Shown here one piece after another: positions 54,511 through 62,470 of a stretch of 64,000 bases of DNA. This stretch comes from JBEBVQ01 sp037190845. GTDB lineage: Bacteria > Bacteroidota > Bacteroidia > Chitinophagales > Chitinophagaceae. Numbering within the stretch: the stretch's first letter is position 1; the number at the start of each line of letters is the position of its first letter. The stretch covers positions 47,908 through 111,907 of the forward strand of contig JBBCJI010000027.1 of the NCBI GenBank assembly GCA_037190845.1, read 5' to 3'. The position numbers were made by a program, and so were the translations under genes. The notes under the pieces are model-generated. The model was not told the DNA's origin. It worked only from the letters and a program-made list of their open reading frames with translations, and made no database searches.

Positions 54511-55641
54511 TTATTTTAATTCCAACTTACCGTTATTGAGTACAGCCTTCTGCGGATAATCACGGAAACTCCATTTTTGCTGTACAGTACCGTTGTGCAG
54601 CAACATCAGCCCGGGATTGCTGCGCATAGCCGTTTTGCTGGCAGTGCCATCGACAGCAAATGCCGGGAATTTCACCAGATTGTGCTTCTGCAGGAATGCC
54701 ATCGTCCGCTCCTGGTTATCGGAAGAAAGGATATAAGTCGGAATATCGTATGCCTCTGCCTGGTCGGAGAGCTGCTTCAATCTTTCAATATTGTCTATTC
54801 TTGCCTTATCGGTATTACGTACAAAGAACAGGAATACGTAACCCTCCGCCTGGAGGATGTTGGCTGCGTGATCGTTGCCGTCGTAATCCGAAATGCTGAA
54901 ATCTTTAATTGCAATTTCGCCCGTAGCTTCTTTTATCAGTTTTGTTTTGGTATCTACGTACTTCCAGGTAGTATCCTGCCAGGGATAATTCTGCATGGTA
55001 AAATCTTTTTGCGCCCCCTCCTTTTCATAGGTCAGTACCGTTTCATACACTGCAGGCTCAGAACCCGGTGGCAATTGTGTTTTTTCCCACAGATTGTTGC
55101 CTGCCTTATAAGGCAGACAATCGTAGAAGGGCAAATGCTCCAACGACCACCATTGCATCCCAAAGGCAAGGAAAGCACTGGTAATAATAATAGCTGCACT
55201 GGGGTATCCGCTGAATACCGGTTTAATCCGTCTGCGAAAAACAAAAAGAATAAGTACCAGCCCCAGCAATATCACATCTTTCCAGAAGGTCTCCGCATTG
55301 GATATTTTGATGCAGTCCCCAAAGCAGCCGCAATCCTTTATTTTGTCTGTGAGGTAGACATATGCGGTAAGAAATGTAAAGAAAGCAGTAAGCAGCAGCA
55401 GCAGGAATGAAAAGATACGGAACCCGTACCCAACGAGCAATGCCACACCGGCAATGATCTCGAACGCGATCATGGTAACGGAGAGTGCCAGTGAGTATGG
55501 CATCATCCAGTACATATGCCATACTTCAAAAAATTCATCCATCTTATAGCTCAATCCCAGCGGATCGTTGGCCTTAATGAGGCCGGAAAAGATAAACAGT
55601 ATGCCAACGATGATCCTTATCAACCAAAGCAGGTATTTCAT
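54511..55641 (-). CDS. BT_3928 family membrane protein (DoxX/MauE-like domain plus thioredoxin-like domain)
   Basis: A 376-residue protein. Residues about 1-135 form a four-helix DoxX/MauE-like domain (LLWLIRIIVGILFIFSGLIKAN, and the Cys pair motif DCGCFGDC). After a further helix, residues about 230-376 look like a thioredoxin fold (VFLFFVRNTDKARIDNIERL, YILSSDNQERTMAFLQ, NPGLMLLHNGTVQQKW) but without a CxxC active site. Proteins of this layout are common in Bacteroidota, usually beside DUF1599 and folP as here. The role is unproven; electron transfer or thiol chemistry at the membrane is plausible. Confidence 0.85.
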   Translation of the reverse strand: MKYLLWLIRIIVGILFIFSGLIKANDPLGLSYKMDEFFEVWHMYWMMPYSLALSVTMIAFEIIAGVALLVGYGFRIFSFLLLLLTAFFTFLTAYVYLTDKIKDCGCFGDCIKISNAETFWKDVILLGLVLILFVFRRRIKPVFSGYPSAAIIITSAFLAFGMQWWSLEHLPFYDCLPYKAGNNLWEKTQLPPGSEPAVYETVLTYEKEGAQKDFTMQNYPWQDTTWKYVDTKTKLIKEATGEIAIKDFSISDYDGNDHAANILQAEGYVFLFFVRNTDKARIDNIERLKQLSDQAEAYDIPTYILSSDNQERTMAFLQKHNLVKFPAFAVDGTASKTAMRSNPGLMLLHNGTVQQKWSFRDYPQKAVLNNGKLELK

Positions 55642-55672
55642 ATTTTTTTGTTTAGCGTGTTCCTGAAATAAA

Positions 55673-56266
55673 TTATTGCTGGTTAAAATTACGCGCTTCT
55701 TCTATTTTTATCAATGCAAAAACAGCATAGTTCACAATATCCCTGAAGTTGGCATCCATACCCTCCGATACGGAGGTCTGACCATCATTGGCCAGAATCT
55801 GCTTGATGCGAAGCAATTTGACAAGGATCAGATCTGCAAAAGACTCCTGCGACATATCACGCCAGGCTTCTCCGTAGTCATGGTTTTTCTGCAGCATCAA
55901 ATTCTCAATTTCCCCCGACATACGATCATACCAGATACACGCATCGCCAACAGACAATTCCTGAGGCAAATCTGCCGGAGCAAAAAACTGAATCAGTGCA
56001 ATGATACCATAGTTTACGATACCAATAAACTCACTCTCAATGCTGTCGCCGATCTTCTGTATCTGCGTTTCCTGTATCTGCCGTATCCGCCAGGCCTTTA
56101 TATAGATTTGATCAACAATGGATATGGACCGGAGCACCCGCCATGAAGTGCCGTAATCGGCCGTTTTTTTCAGGTATAGCTCCCGGCACGTGATAATCAC
56201 CTGCCGGTATTGTTCGCTGGTATTTTGCATCTTTACGGGATAATTATCTGCGGCATGAAGCATCAT
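55673..56266 (-). CDS. DUF1599 domain-containing protein
   Basis: A 197-residue protein built from two copies of one domain: residues about 30-100 (KTADYGTSWRVLRSISIVDQIY, RIRQIQ, IGIVNYGIIALIQF) and about 120-195 (KNHDYGEAWRDMSQESFADLI, RIKQIL, DIVNYAVFALIKI). The shared DYGxxWR and NYGxxALI signatures define DUF1599. The function is unknown. It is divergent from folP and upstream of the BT_3928 gene on the same strand (31 bp), a gene order often seen in the phylum. A -7 box (TATTTTTG, 56284-56291) lies 17 bp upstream. Confidence 0.92.
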   Translation of the reverse strand: MMLHAADNYPVKMQNTSEQYRQVIITCRELYLKKTADYGTSWRVLRSISIVDQIYIKAWRIRQIQETQIQKIGDSIESEFIGIVNYGIIALIQFFAPADLPQELSVGDACIWYDRMSGEIENLMLQKNHDYGEAWRDMSQESFADLILVKLLRIKQILANDGQTSVSEGMDANFRDIVNYAVFALIKIEEARNFNQQ

Positions 56267-56275
56267 GATCCTGTT

Positions 56276-57142
56276 ATGGGTTTCAAAAATACACTTTTAC
56301 CGGTACAAACCACCTTACAGAGCCGGGGACGGCTACTGGATCTGTCGCGCCCTGTCGTAATGGGCATCCTGAATGCGACCCCGGACAGCTTTTATACCCG
56401 GGGCAGGAATAACAGCATTCCCGGTATGCTGCAGCAGGCGGAACAGATGATCGCGGAGGGAGCGACCATCCTTGATGTAGGCGGAGCATCCACCCGTCCC
56501 GGAGCCACACCGGTATCTGTAGCAGAGGAAACAGACCGTGTAGCGCCGGTGATCGAGGCACTCCATGAACGTTTCCCGGATGCCTGGCTTTCGGTGGATA
56601 CCTACCATGACGCAGTTGCCCGCGCCGCGGTTACCGCCGGAGCGCTGATCGTGAACGACATCAGCGCCGGCGCACTTGATCATGACATGTTATCTGCAGT
56701 TGCCACGTTGCAGGTTCCTTATATTGCCATGCACATGCAGGGTACGCCACAGACGATGCAGGACAACCCACAGTATGACAATGTTGTGCAGGAGGTGCTG
56801 CAATGCATGACCGGTATTTGCCAGACAGCCGCAACGGCAGGTATCCATGATATCATTATTGATCCGGGATTCGGATTTGGGAAAACAGATGTCCACAATT
56901 ATGCTTTACTCCGCGACCTGCATACCCTTCGGATAACGGGCCGGCCGGTACTGGTCGGCATTTCACGAAAATCCATGATCTGCCGTACGCTGGGTGTTAC
57001 ACCGGAAGCAGCCCTGAACGGAACTACAGCGCTGCATATGGTGGCTTTACAACAAGGCGCTTCCATTTTGCGCGTACACGACGTCAAAGAAGCGGCAGAG
57101 GTGATCCGCCTGTTCGAATGTTTATATGATACCGCGCGATGA
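56276..57142 (+). CDS. folP: Dihydropteroate synthase
   Basis: About 288 residues from the ATG at 56276; the frame stays open to 56210, but that would overlap the divergent DUF1599 coding sequence. The enzyme condenses p-aminobenzoate with dihydropterin pyrophosphate in folate synthesis and is the target of sulfonamides. Conserved motifs are GILNATPDSFY (with Asn33), DVGGASTRPGATP, NDISAG, IIDPGFGFGKT and GISRKSMI, the normal set of the TIM barrel. Its stop lies 1 bp from the convergent stop of the GNAT-like gene. Confidence 0.96.
   Translation: MGFKNTLLPVQTTLQSRGRLLDLSRPVVMGILNATPDSFYTRGRNNSIPGMLQQAEQMIAEGATILDVGGASTRPGATPVSVAEETDRVAPVIEALHERFPDAWLSVDTYHDAVARAAVTAGALIVNDISAGALDHDMLSAVATLQVPYIAMHMQGTPQTMQDNPQYDNVVQEVLQCMTGICQTAATAGIHDIIIDPGFGFGKTDVHNYALLRDLHTLRITGRPVLVGISRKSMICRTLGVTPEAALNGTTALHMVALQQGASILRVHDVKEAAEVIRLFECLYDTAR
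56284..56291 (-). promoter_or_regulatory. -7 box (TATTTTTG) for the DUF1599 gene, inside folP
   Basis: Minus-strand TATTTTTG, 17 bp upstream of the DUF1599 ATG. It lies within the first codons of folP if that gene starts at 56276, so the divergent transcription units are very tightly packed. Confidence 0.5.
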
Positions 57143-57143
57143 C

Positions 57144-58298
57144 CTATCCCAGGGATACGTGCCGTTTAAATTCTTTTTCCCGGTCAAACAGGTAGCGATA
57201 GGTACATAGTTTCCGGCTGCGATGCGTGCCCAGGCTTTCGGCAATATTCATCATCTTGGGGTTGAAATCGCCGATCCACTGCAATTCATAATCCTTGTAC
57301 TTCATCCGTCCCTGTATGATTTTGGCCGCTTCGATGATCATAAAAGCGTCTACGCCTTTACCCTGAAACTCCGGTATAATACCGAATGCGATGCCCACAA
57401 AACGGCTGCAGGCGCCTCTTTGTTTGAGCCAGAGAAACTTCAGCTTCTGAAGGAGGCCAAATTTTCCGTTCAGGTGTTTGAAATACTGGTTCAGATCCGG
57501 CAGGTTGATCCACATGGCAACGGGCTCGTCATTATAGTAGGTAAACCAGGTGATATGCTCATCCATCACGGGTTTCATAGTGTTAAACATTTTCCGGACA
57601 GTACGTTCTTCCAGCGTTTTTCCACCGCCGTGGCTGGCCCAGGCTTTGTTGTATATGTACGTGAAGTCTCTGGCAAAACGCTCCAGCTCATTTTTGCGGA
57701 TGTGTACTGCCTTATAGCCCGGATCCTGCGCTATTATATCGTGCCGTTCGTAAAATTTATCCTGCAGCCGGGTGTCCACCCGCATCGCAAAGCACACCTG
57801 GTCGAAATAAACCCGGAACCCGTAATTTTCGAATAATGCCTGGTAGTACGGCGGGTTGTAATTCATGCAATACAGCGGCTCCTGGAATCCTTCCACCTGA
57901 AGCCCCCACCATTTGTCGCGCTCACCGAAGTTGATGGGACCGTCCATAGCCTCCATGCCTTGCTCCTGCAGCCAGTCTCTGCAATGATCAAATATGAAGT
58001 TGGCGGCCTGCTGGTCATTGATACATTCGAAAAAGCCGATACCACCGGTAGGCTGATCATTTTTATATTGCCGGTTCACAAAAGCGGCAACCCGGCCAAT
58101 CGCCTTACCCTGGCTGTCTTTCAGCACCCAGCGTTTACAGTTTCCTTTTTTGAAGAATTTATTTTTCTCCGGGTCAAAAACATTTTCGATGTCTTTATCC
58201 AGCGGGCGTATCCAGTTAGGGTCATTCCGGTACAGGTCAACCGCAACGTTCAGGAACAATTGCTTATCCGCTCCGGTTTTTACTTCATACAACTGCAT
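57144..58298 (-). CDS. GNAT-like conserved hypothetical protein
   Basis: About 384 residues from the ATG at 58298. A frame extension to 58394 is rejected because a -7 box (TATTTTTG, 58334-58341) lies in it. The protein belongs to a Bacteroidota family with distant GNAT acetyltransferase features: KAIGRVAAFVN and GIGFFECINDQQAANFIFD in the N-terminal half, and SRFVGIAFGIIPEFQGKGVD in the C-terminal half, where the GxxxxFQGKG loop would bind an acyl-CoA. NFGERDKWWGLQVEGF is conserved in the family. The substrate is unknown. Its stop is 1 bp from the stop of folP. Confidence 0.85.
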   Translation of the reverse strand: MQLYEVKTGADKQLFLNVAVDLYRNDPNWIRPLDKDIENVFDPEKNKFFKKGNCKRWVLKDSQGKAIGRVAAFVNRQYKNDQPTGGIGFFECINDQQAANFIFDHCRDWLQEQGMEAMDGPINFGERDKWWGLQVEGFQEPLYCMNYNPPYYQALFENYGFRVYFDQVCFAMRVDTRLQDKFYERHDIIAQDPGYKAVHIRKNELERFARDFTYIYNKAWASHGGGKTLEERTVRKMFNTMKPVMDEHITWFTYYNDEPVAMWINLPDLNQYFKHLNGKFGLLQKLKFLWLKQRGACSRFVGIAFGIIPEFQGKGVDAFMIIEAAKIIQGRMKYKDYELQWIGDFNPKMMNIAESLGTHRSRKLCTYRYLFDREKEFKRHVSLG

Positions 58299-58333
58299 GT
58301 TGCTTGGTTCTGTTTTGTTGATTGGGTTGGGGT

Positions 58334-58341
58334 CAAAAATA
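58334..58341 (-). promoter_or_regulatory. -7 box (TATTTTTG) for the GNAT-like gene
   Basis: Minus-strand TATTTTTG fits TAnnTTTG, 35 bp upstream of the ATG at 58298, and decides that start. Confidence 0.5.
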
Positions 58342-58378
58342 ATGTATTGCCGCCAACTCTGCCTGCCGGGGTTTACTC

Positions 58379-58409
58379 TTTGGAGAATTGACAATTAGTA
58401 TTATCTTTG
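58379..58409 (+). promoter_or_regulatory. Full consensus Bacteroidota promoter for tRNA-Phe
   Basis: TTTG (58379-58382), a 19-bp spacer and TATCTTTG (58402-58409) match the primary sigma factor consensus of Bacteroidota exactly, 17 bp before the tRNA. It is the strongest promoter-like sequence seen in the window. Confidence 0.85.
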
Positions 58410-58426
58410 CCGTCCCAAACAGGGAT

Positions 58427-58499
58427 GGTGCGGTAGCTCAGTCGGTAGAGCAAAGGACTGAAAATCCTTGTGTCGCCGGTTCGATCCCGGCCCACACCA
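58427..58499 (+). tRNA. tRNA-Phe (anticodon GAA)
   Basis: A 73-nt cloverleaf: acceptor GGTGCGG/CCACACC with discriminator A, D-arm GCTC-AGTCGGTA-GAGC, anticodon stem AAGGA/TCCTT with loop CTGAAAA (GAA), variable loop GTGTC, T-arm GCCGG-TTCGATC-CCGGC. Base pair 5-68 of the acceptor is a C-A mismatch. The 3' CCA is not encoded. It has a consensus promoter upstream and a terminator downstream. Confidence 0.97.
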
Positions 58500-58510
58500 C
58501 GCAGAAAATC

Positions 58511-58544
58511 AAGCCTTTAAGTCGAAAAACTTAGAGGCTTTTTT
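58511..58544 (+). terminator. Rho-independent terminator of tRNA-Phe
   Basis: AAGCCTTTAAGT pairs with ACTTAGAGGCTT across CGAAAA, followed by TTTTT. Confidence 0.85.
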
Positions 58545-58583
58545 ATTTTACTACAACATTTGGGAGCTTGGCAAGCCCGATCC

Positions 58584-59219
58584 TCATTTTTTGTATTCCC
58601 ATGCATCTTTCCACTGTTGGAATTCAGAAGGCGTTATCCAGTAACGGGCAAAATTTCCTTCATGTAGAGACATAAGTTCCGTCTCGATGATTTCAATAAA
58701 CCTTTCCTGATCGTGCGGAGGAAGCGTACGTGCTTCCTGTACGATTTTTGAAGAAGCCTCTTTACGACTAAGAACATTGGAAACGATGTACGTAATGACT
58801 TCCCGCACGATCCCGATACTTTAATCTGAACGCGTCAGGCTCGCCTAAAGACTGGCGTAAAACGGCATAACGGGCAGCACTCCGCTCATACGCCCACATA
58901 AAAACATCTTTTAAAAGCTCAATTCGATTAAGTTCATAAACACCTAACATCCCATTGATGTATAGATCACCGGGAACGTCAACGAACGCTAAAGGTGACA
59001 GATTATGACGGTTAAAGGATATATTGGCGGCCAAACGGGAAACACGCTTGTTTACATCATCAAACGGCTGCAAATACGGCAATTGTACCATGATAAAAAA
59101 AGCCTGCTCAAACGGATTTTTATTTGAAGGTCTTCTCTTGAAACTCCCTCGCGGAATTGCCTCAGAACGTTTTTAATGGCCTCAATTTCTCTGTTTATTT
59201 TGGCGTTACTATTATTCAT
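58584..59219 (-). pseudogene. Fic family gene with internal deletion and frameshift
   Basis: The minus strand from the ATG at 59219 encodes a typical Fic N-terminal HTH start (MNNSNAKINREIEAIKNVL). After about 36 codons the reading frame continues as Fic C-lobe only in another frame: NPFEQAFFIMVQLPYLQPFD, followed by DVNKRVSRLAANISFNRHNL. The rest of the HTH and the N-lobe are missing. At about 58800 another shift is needed to reach REVITYIVSNVLSRKEASSK and the end WKDAWEYKK at 58584. The active-site motif, normally HPFxxGNGR, reads QPFDDVNKR, as in one Fic subgroup, but His is replaced. An intact protein would transfer AMP to a target protein; this copy should be inactive. Confidence 0.75.
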
Positions 59220-59263
59220 ATCTGCATATCCGATGGGTTGAAACTACTGATTGCTAAATTAGT

Positions 59264-59343
59264 TGTCGCAAAACAAGCTTTCACGATAATTATACACATT
59301 TTTGTCATAAAATGAAGTTTCGCGACAATTATTTGTCACAAAA
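59264..59343. promoter_or_regulatory. Repeated TTGTCRYAAAA motifs upstream of the Fic remnant
   Basis: TTGTCGCAAAA, TTGTCATAAAA and TTGTCACAAAA start at 59264, 59303 and 59334. The third forms a dyad with GCGACAA at 59322-59328 (GCGACAA-N4...-TTGTCAC). The block lies directly upstream of the Fic start codon, where an HTH-Fic protein might bind its own promoter. The rest of 59220-59512 is AT-rich with no gene. Confidence 0.4.
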
Positions 59344-59512
59344 TCCGACGACCATTAGCTTTTATGTTGTGTAGTTATTAGTTTTTAGTGTTTATTTAGT
59401 GCTGGAATGCGTAAAAGTTTAATTCGCCATCCCTGTTTACATTATTAGTTCCATCTATTTCTCATATTTAATTTTTCTTTTGTATAGTTTTTTTAGTTAT
59501 CAATGATTTTTT

Positions 59513-61516
59513 ATGAAAAAATTCATTACTCCTTTTATTCTCTTTTTCGCAAACCTGCTTTTTGTGCAAGCGCAGGAGCAGAAAAAAATTGATTCGCTCC
59601 TTATCATTTTAAAAACGGCAAAGGAGGATACGGTAAAAGTAAAGCTGCTGAATGAGGTAGGGTACAGCTTCCGGGATATACAGCCGGATACCGGTTTGTT
59701 TTATTGCCAACAGGCTATGTCTCTCGCACGGAAGCTTGGCTATAAACAGGGCCTGTCTGTCGCTTATAATAATTCGGGAGTCAATTACCTGCGCCTGTCA
59801 AAATATTATGATGCGCTGGAAAATTATGAGCAGGGATTTCGTATTGACAAAGAGCTGGACGATGAGCCTGGTATGGCTGTTGCGCTGGGAAATATGGGAA
59901 ATGTGTACCTGTTATCAAACAACTTCCCAAAGGCCCTTGGTTGCTATTTGAAAGCATTGAAGGTGTATGAAAAGACGGGCGACGAATCGAAGCAGGGCAT
60001 TGCGTTAGGAAATATGGGGCTTATCTATATGAGCATGGGAGATTATAAGAAGGCACTGGATTATATGGAAAAGGAACTGACCATTCATACACGTCTCGGA
60101 GATAAGTATAACAGCGGCAGGGTATCCACATTGATGGGAACTGTTTATGCTTATACGGAACAATATCAGGAGGCTTTGGAAAGGTATCGGGAAGGGCTGC
60201 GGTTTGGTGAGGAAACAGGCAACAGATCCATGATCGCCTCATGCATCGGAGATATAGGTACTGTTTATGGCGATCTGGGTGACTACGGGCTGGCAATCCG
60301 GTACCAAAAGAAAGCCATTCCGCTCTGGCAGAAACTTAATAATACATACAGCCTGGCGCTCCAGTTAAGATCCTTGGGTACGTCATATGGCAAGGCAGAT
60401 GACAAGACTCTCGTCAGCAATGGCATAAAACCGGAAGCGCGATATACAGAAGCAATGGCGCTGATCAATCAGTCTATCGGCATGGCGCAGGAGATCGGCT
60501 CACTGCTGCTCGAAGAGGAAGGCTGGCGGGCGTTGATCGAGGTTTATGAAAGCCAGGGTAAATACCGGGATGCGCTTGCCGCATACAAGCGGTTCTCCGC
60601 TATCCACGACAGCCTGCTGAATGACGAGAAAAAGGAAGAGATGACGCGGAATGAACTACAGTATGAGTTTGATAAAGAGCAGGCCTTGCAGCAGGCAGAA
60701 CAGGAGAAAAAGGATATACTGGCCCGGGCCGAGATCCGAAAGCAGAAAAATGTGCGGAATAGTGTTATTGCCATTGGCACTATCGCCCTGTTTGCAGGTT
60801 CCATATCGTTCAGGTTTTACAAACGGAAAAGAGATGCTGTGCAGAAAGAAGAAAAAACTGCTGCCGCCCTTCGCATTGCGGAGGTAAGACAACAGGCCCT
60901 GAATGCACAAATGAGCGACCACTTCATAGGCAATGCGATGGACTCTATCAATAATTTCATCGAGTGCAATGACAGAGCAGCCGCGAGCAGGTATCTGATC
61001 ATGTTTCAGCGGCTCACTATGAAGATACTGGATAATTCCTTTAAAACCCGGATATCCCTGCAGGAAGAACTGGACATCGTCCGGGAATATATTGAGCTGG
61101 AAAAGCTTAGATTTCCCGATGGGGCGTTGCAATACGAGATCAACACCTCCGGTGTGGAAGATACCTGGAATACATTTATACCACCCATGGTTTTCCAGGT
61201 GCTTGCGGAGAATGCACTGAAGCACGGGTTTAGAAAGACTGTCGGCGGGAAGCTGAAGATAACGGCCGAACGCAAAGGCATATACCTGCATGGTGTTATT
61301 GAAGACAATGGCATCGGCAGGAAAGCCTCCCTGGCAGAAAAAGCAAACAGGATAAAGGACAGGATCTCGCACGGAGGTAGCCTGGCGGCAGCGCTGATCA
61401 AAACGAACGACGGCACAGATCCGCATACCTATTTCGTGATCACCGATCTGTTTGACTACCGGCAGCAGGCTGCCGGCACAAGGGTAACATTTTCAGTGCT
61501 GCTGTCGGAAAGTTAG
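59513..61516 (+). CDS. TPR-containing LytS-type sensor histidine kinase
   Basis: A 667-residue kinase. A signal peptide (PFILFFANLLFVQAQ) is followed by about eight TPR units (residues about 55-340; for example NNSGVNYLRLSKYYDALENYEQ), a coiled coil and a transmembrane segment (NSVIAIGTIALFAGSISFRFY). The kinase part is of the LytS/YehU type: His470 in LNAQMSDHFIGNAMDSINNF, where the usual PHFLFN has become SDHFIGN, followed by LQEELDIVREYIELEKLRF and the ATPase site VLAENALKHGF, DNGIGRKA. The TPR region should be periplasmic. It is followed after 23 bp by its LytTR regulator. Confidence 0.93.
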   Translation: MKKFITPFILFFANLLFVQAQEQKKIDSLLIILKTAKEDTVKVKLLNEVGYSFRDIQPDTGLFYCQQAMSLARKLGYKQGLSVAYNNSGVNYLRLSKYYDALENYEQGFRIDKELDDEPGMAVALGNMGNVYLLSNNFPKALGCYLKALKVYEKTGDESKQGIALGNMGLIYMSMGDYKKALDYMEKELTIHTRLGDKYNSGRVSTLMGTVYAYTEQYQEALERYREGLRFGEETGNRSMIASCIGDIGTVYGDLGDYGLAIRYQKKAIPLWQKLNNTYSLALQLRSLGTSYGKADDKTLVSNGIKPEARYTEAMALINQSIGMAQEIGSLLLEEEGWRALIEVYESQGKYRDALAAYKRFSAIHDSLLNDEKKEEMTRNELQYEFDKEQALQQAEQEKKDILARAEIRKQKNVRNSVIAIGTIALFAGSISFRFYKRKRDAVQKEEKTAAALRIAEVRQQALNAQMSDHFIGNAMDSINNFIECNDRAAASRYLIMFQRLTMKILDNSFKTRISLQEELDIVREYIELEKLRFPDGALQYEINTSGVEDTWNTFIPPMVFQVLAENALKHGFRKTVGGKLKITAERKGIYLHGVIEDNGIGRKASLAEKANRIKDRISHGGSLAAALIKTNDGTDPHTYFVITDLFDYRQQAAGTRVTFSVLLSES

Positions 61517-61539
61517 GATTTGTTTTTCATTTTTGCATC

Positions 61540-62352
61540 ATGATCAGAAGCATTATTGTAGAAGACGATCTCAGGCACGCCGCACGGCTGGCAAGACTGC
61601 TGGAAAATCATGATGAAGGGATCGAAGTGATGAAAATATGCCCCGATGTCGAAAGCGCCGAGGCGGCCATCACCAGTCTCGCGCCTGAGCTTGTTTTCCT
61701 GGATATCGAACTGGATACCAGCACAGGATTTGATCTGCTGAAAAAATTAGAGATCATAGATTTTGATGTCATCTTCACAACCAATCATATCAACAGGTAT
61801 ATCCGGGATATCAGGATCTGTGGTCTGACTTACTTACCCAAACCGGTTGACAGCGGCGAACTGGATGAAGCCCTGCTGAAATTTAAAAAGAAAAACGGGT
61901 ACGGCACCAGGAAAGAGCAGGTATTATCGTTAAGGGAAAACCTGTCTGCCAAAAATCCCGGATTGAGAAATATCTGGATCAATGACAGTAAAAACAACTG
62001 GATCCCTGTCGAAGCCGGAAACATTGTTTATTGTATTTCCAAAAATCAATATACACATTTTTTCATCCAGGAAGATAATATTGAAAAGCTGACAATCATG
62101 CATGAGCTGGGGTTAAATAAGGAAAAAGACGGGACGGTCAGATGGATTTCCTCGAAAGGGATCGGTGAATGGGAAGACATCCTGGAGCATTATGGTTTTT
62201 GCCGGGTGCATAACAGTGCGATTGTGAATCCGCTCCATGTGCTGCGCTACACTAAAGAGGACGGCGATATCCTACATCTTAGCTGCGGTCTCAGCCTGCC
62301 GATGTCGAGAGAACGTAAGAAAAAATTTTTAGCGCTTGCAGGACTCAGGTAA
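61540..62352 (+). CDS. LytTR family response regulator
   Basis: A 270-residue regulator. The receiver is intact: Glu8-Asp9-Asp10 (VEDD), phospho-acceptor Asp55 (LVFLDIELD), Thr in VIFTTNH and Lys in YLPKPVD. The C-terminal ~105 residues are a LytTR DNA-binding domain (NIVYCISKNQYTHFFIQ, then FCRVHNSAIVNPLHV and MSRERKKKFLAL). It starts 23 bp after the LytS-type kinase gene and ends at a strong terminator (62389-62421). It forms a canonical pair with that kinase and has a degenerate paralogue immediately downstream. Confidence 0.95.
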   Translation: MIRSIIVEDDLRHAARLARLLENHDEGIEVMKICPDVESAEAAITSLAPELVFLDIELDTSTGFDLLKKLEIIDFDVIFTTNHINRYIRDIRICGLTYLPKPVDSGELDEALLKFKKKNGYGTRKEQVLSLRENLSAKNPGLRNIWINDSKNNWIPVEAGNIVYCISKNQYTHFFIQEDNIEKLTIMHELGLNKEKDGTVRWISSKGIGEWEDILEHYGFCRVHNSAIVNPLHVLRYTKEDGDILHLSCGLSLPMSRERKKKFLALAGLR

Positions 62353-62388
62353 AATGCAAATTCCGATTACATCATACTGAATTTTGAC

Positions 62389-62421
62389 AAAAAGAGCCAT
62401 AATCCAAATATGGCTCTTTTT
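62389..62421. terminator. Bidirectional-looking terminator hairpin between the two LytTR genes
   Basis: AAAAAGAGCCATA (62389-62401) and TATGGCTCTTTTT (62409-62421) form a perfect 13-bp stem with a 7-nt loop. The run of T on the plus strand ends the kinase-LytTR transcript. Confidence 0.88.
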
Positions 62422-62436
62422 CATTTTAGCGCAGGT

Positions 62437-62444
62437 TATTTTTG
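62437..62444 (+). promoter_or_regulatory. -7 box (TATTTTTG) for the second LytTR gene
   Basis: Exact TAnnTTTG match, 26 bp upstream of the ATG at 62471 and after the terminator, so the second LytTR gene has its own promoter. Confidence 0.55.
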
Positions 62445-62470
62445 CGGCATTAGCCTTACCTGTATGTTTC

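Noticed and set aside
54577..55410. 277-codon plus-strand frame opposite the BT_3928 gene
   Set aside because: Antisense to a well-supported membrane protein, with no recognisable feature of its own.
60656..61426. 256-codon minus-strand frame opposite the LytS-type kinase
   Set aside because: It mirrors the HATPase coding region and has no motif.
62384..62470. N-terminal extension of the second LytTR gene from TTG
   Set aside because: The segment is a strong terminator hairpin followed by a -7 box, so it is not coding.
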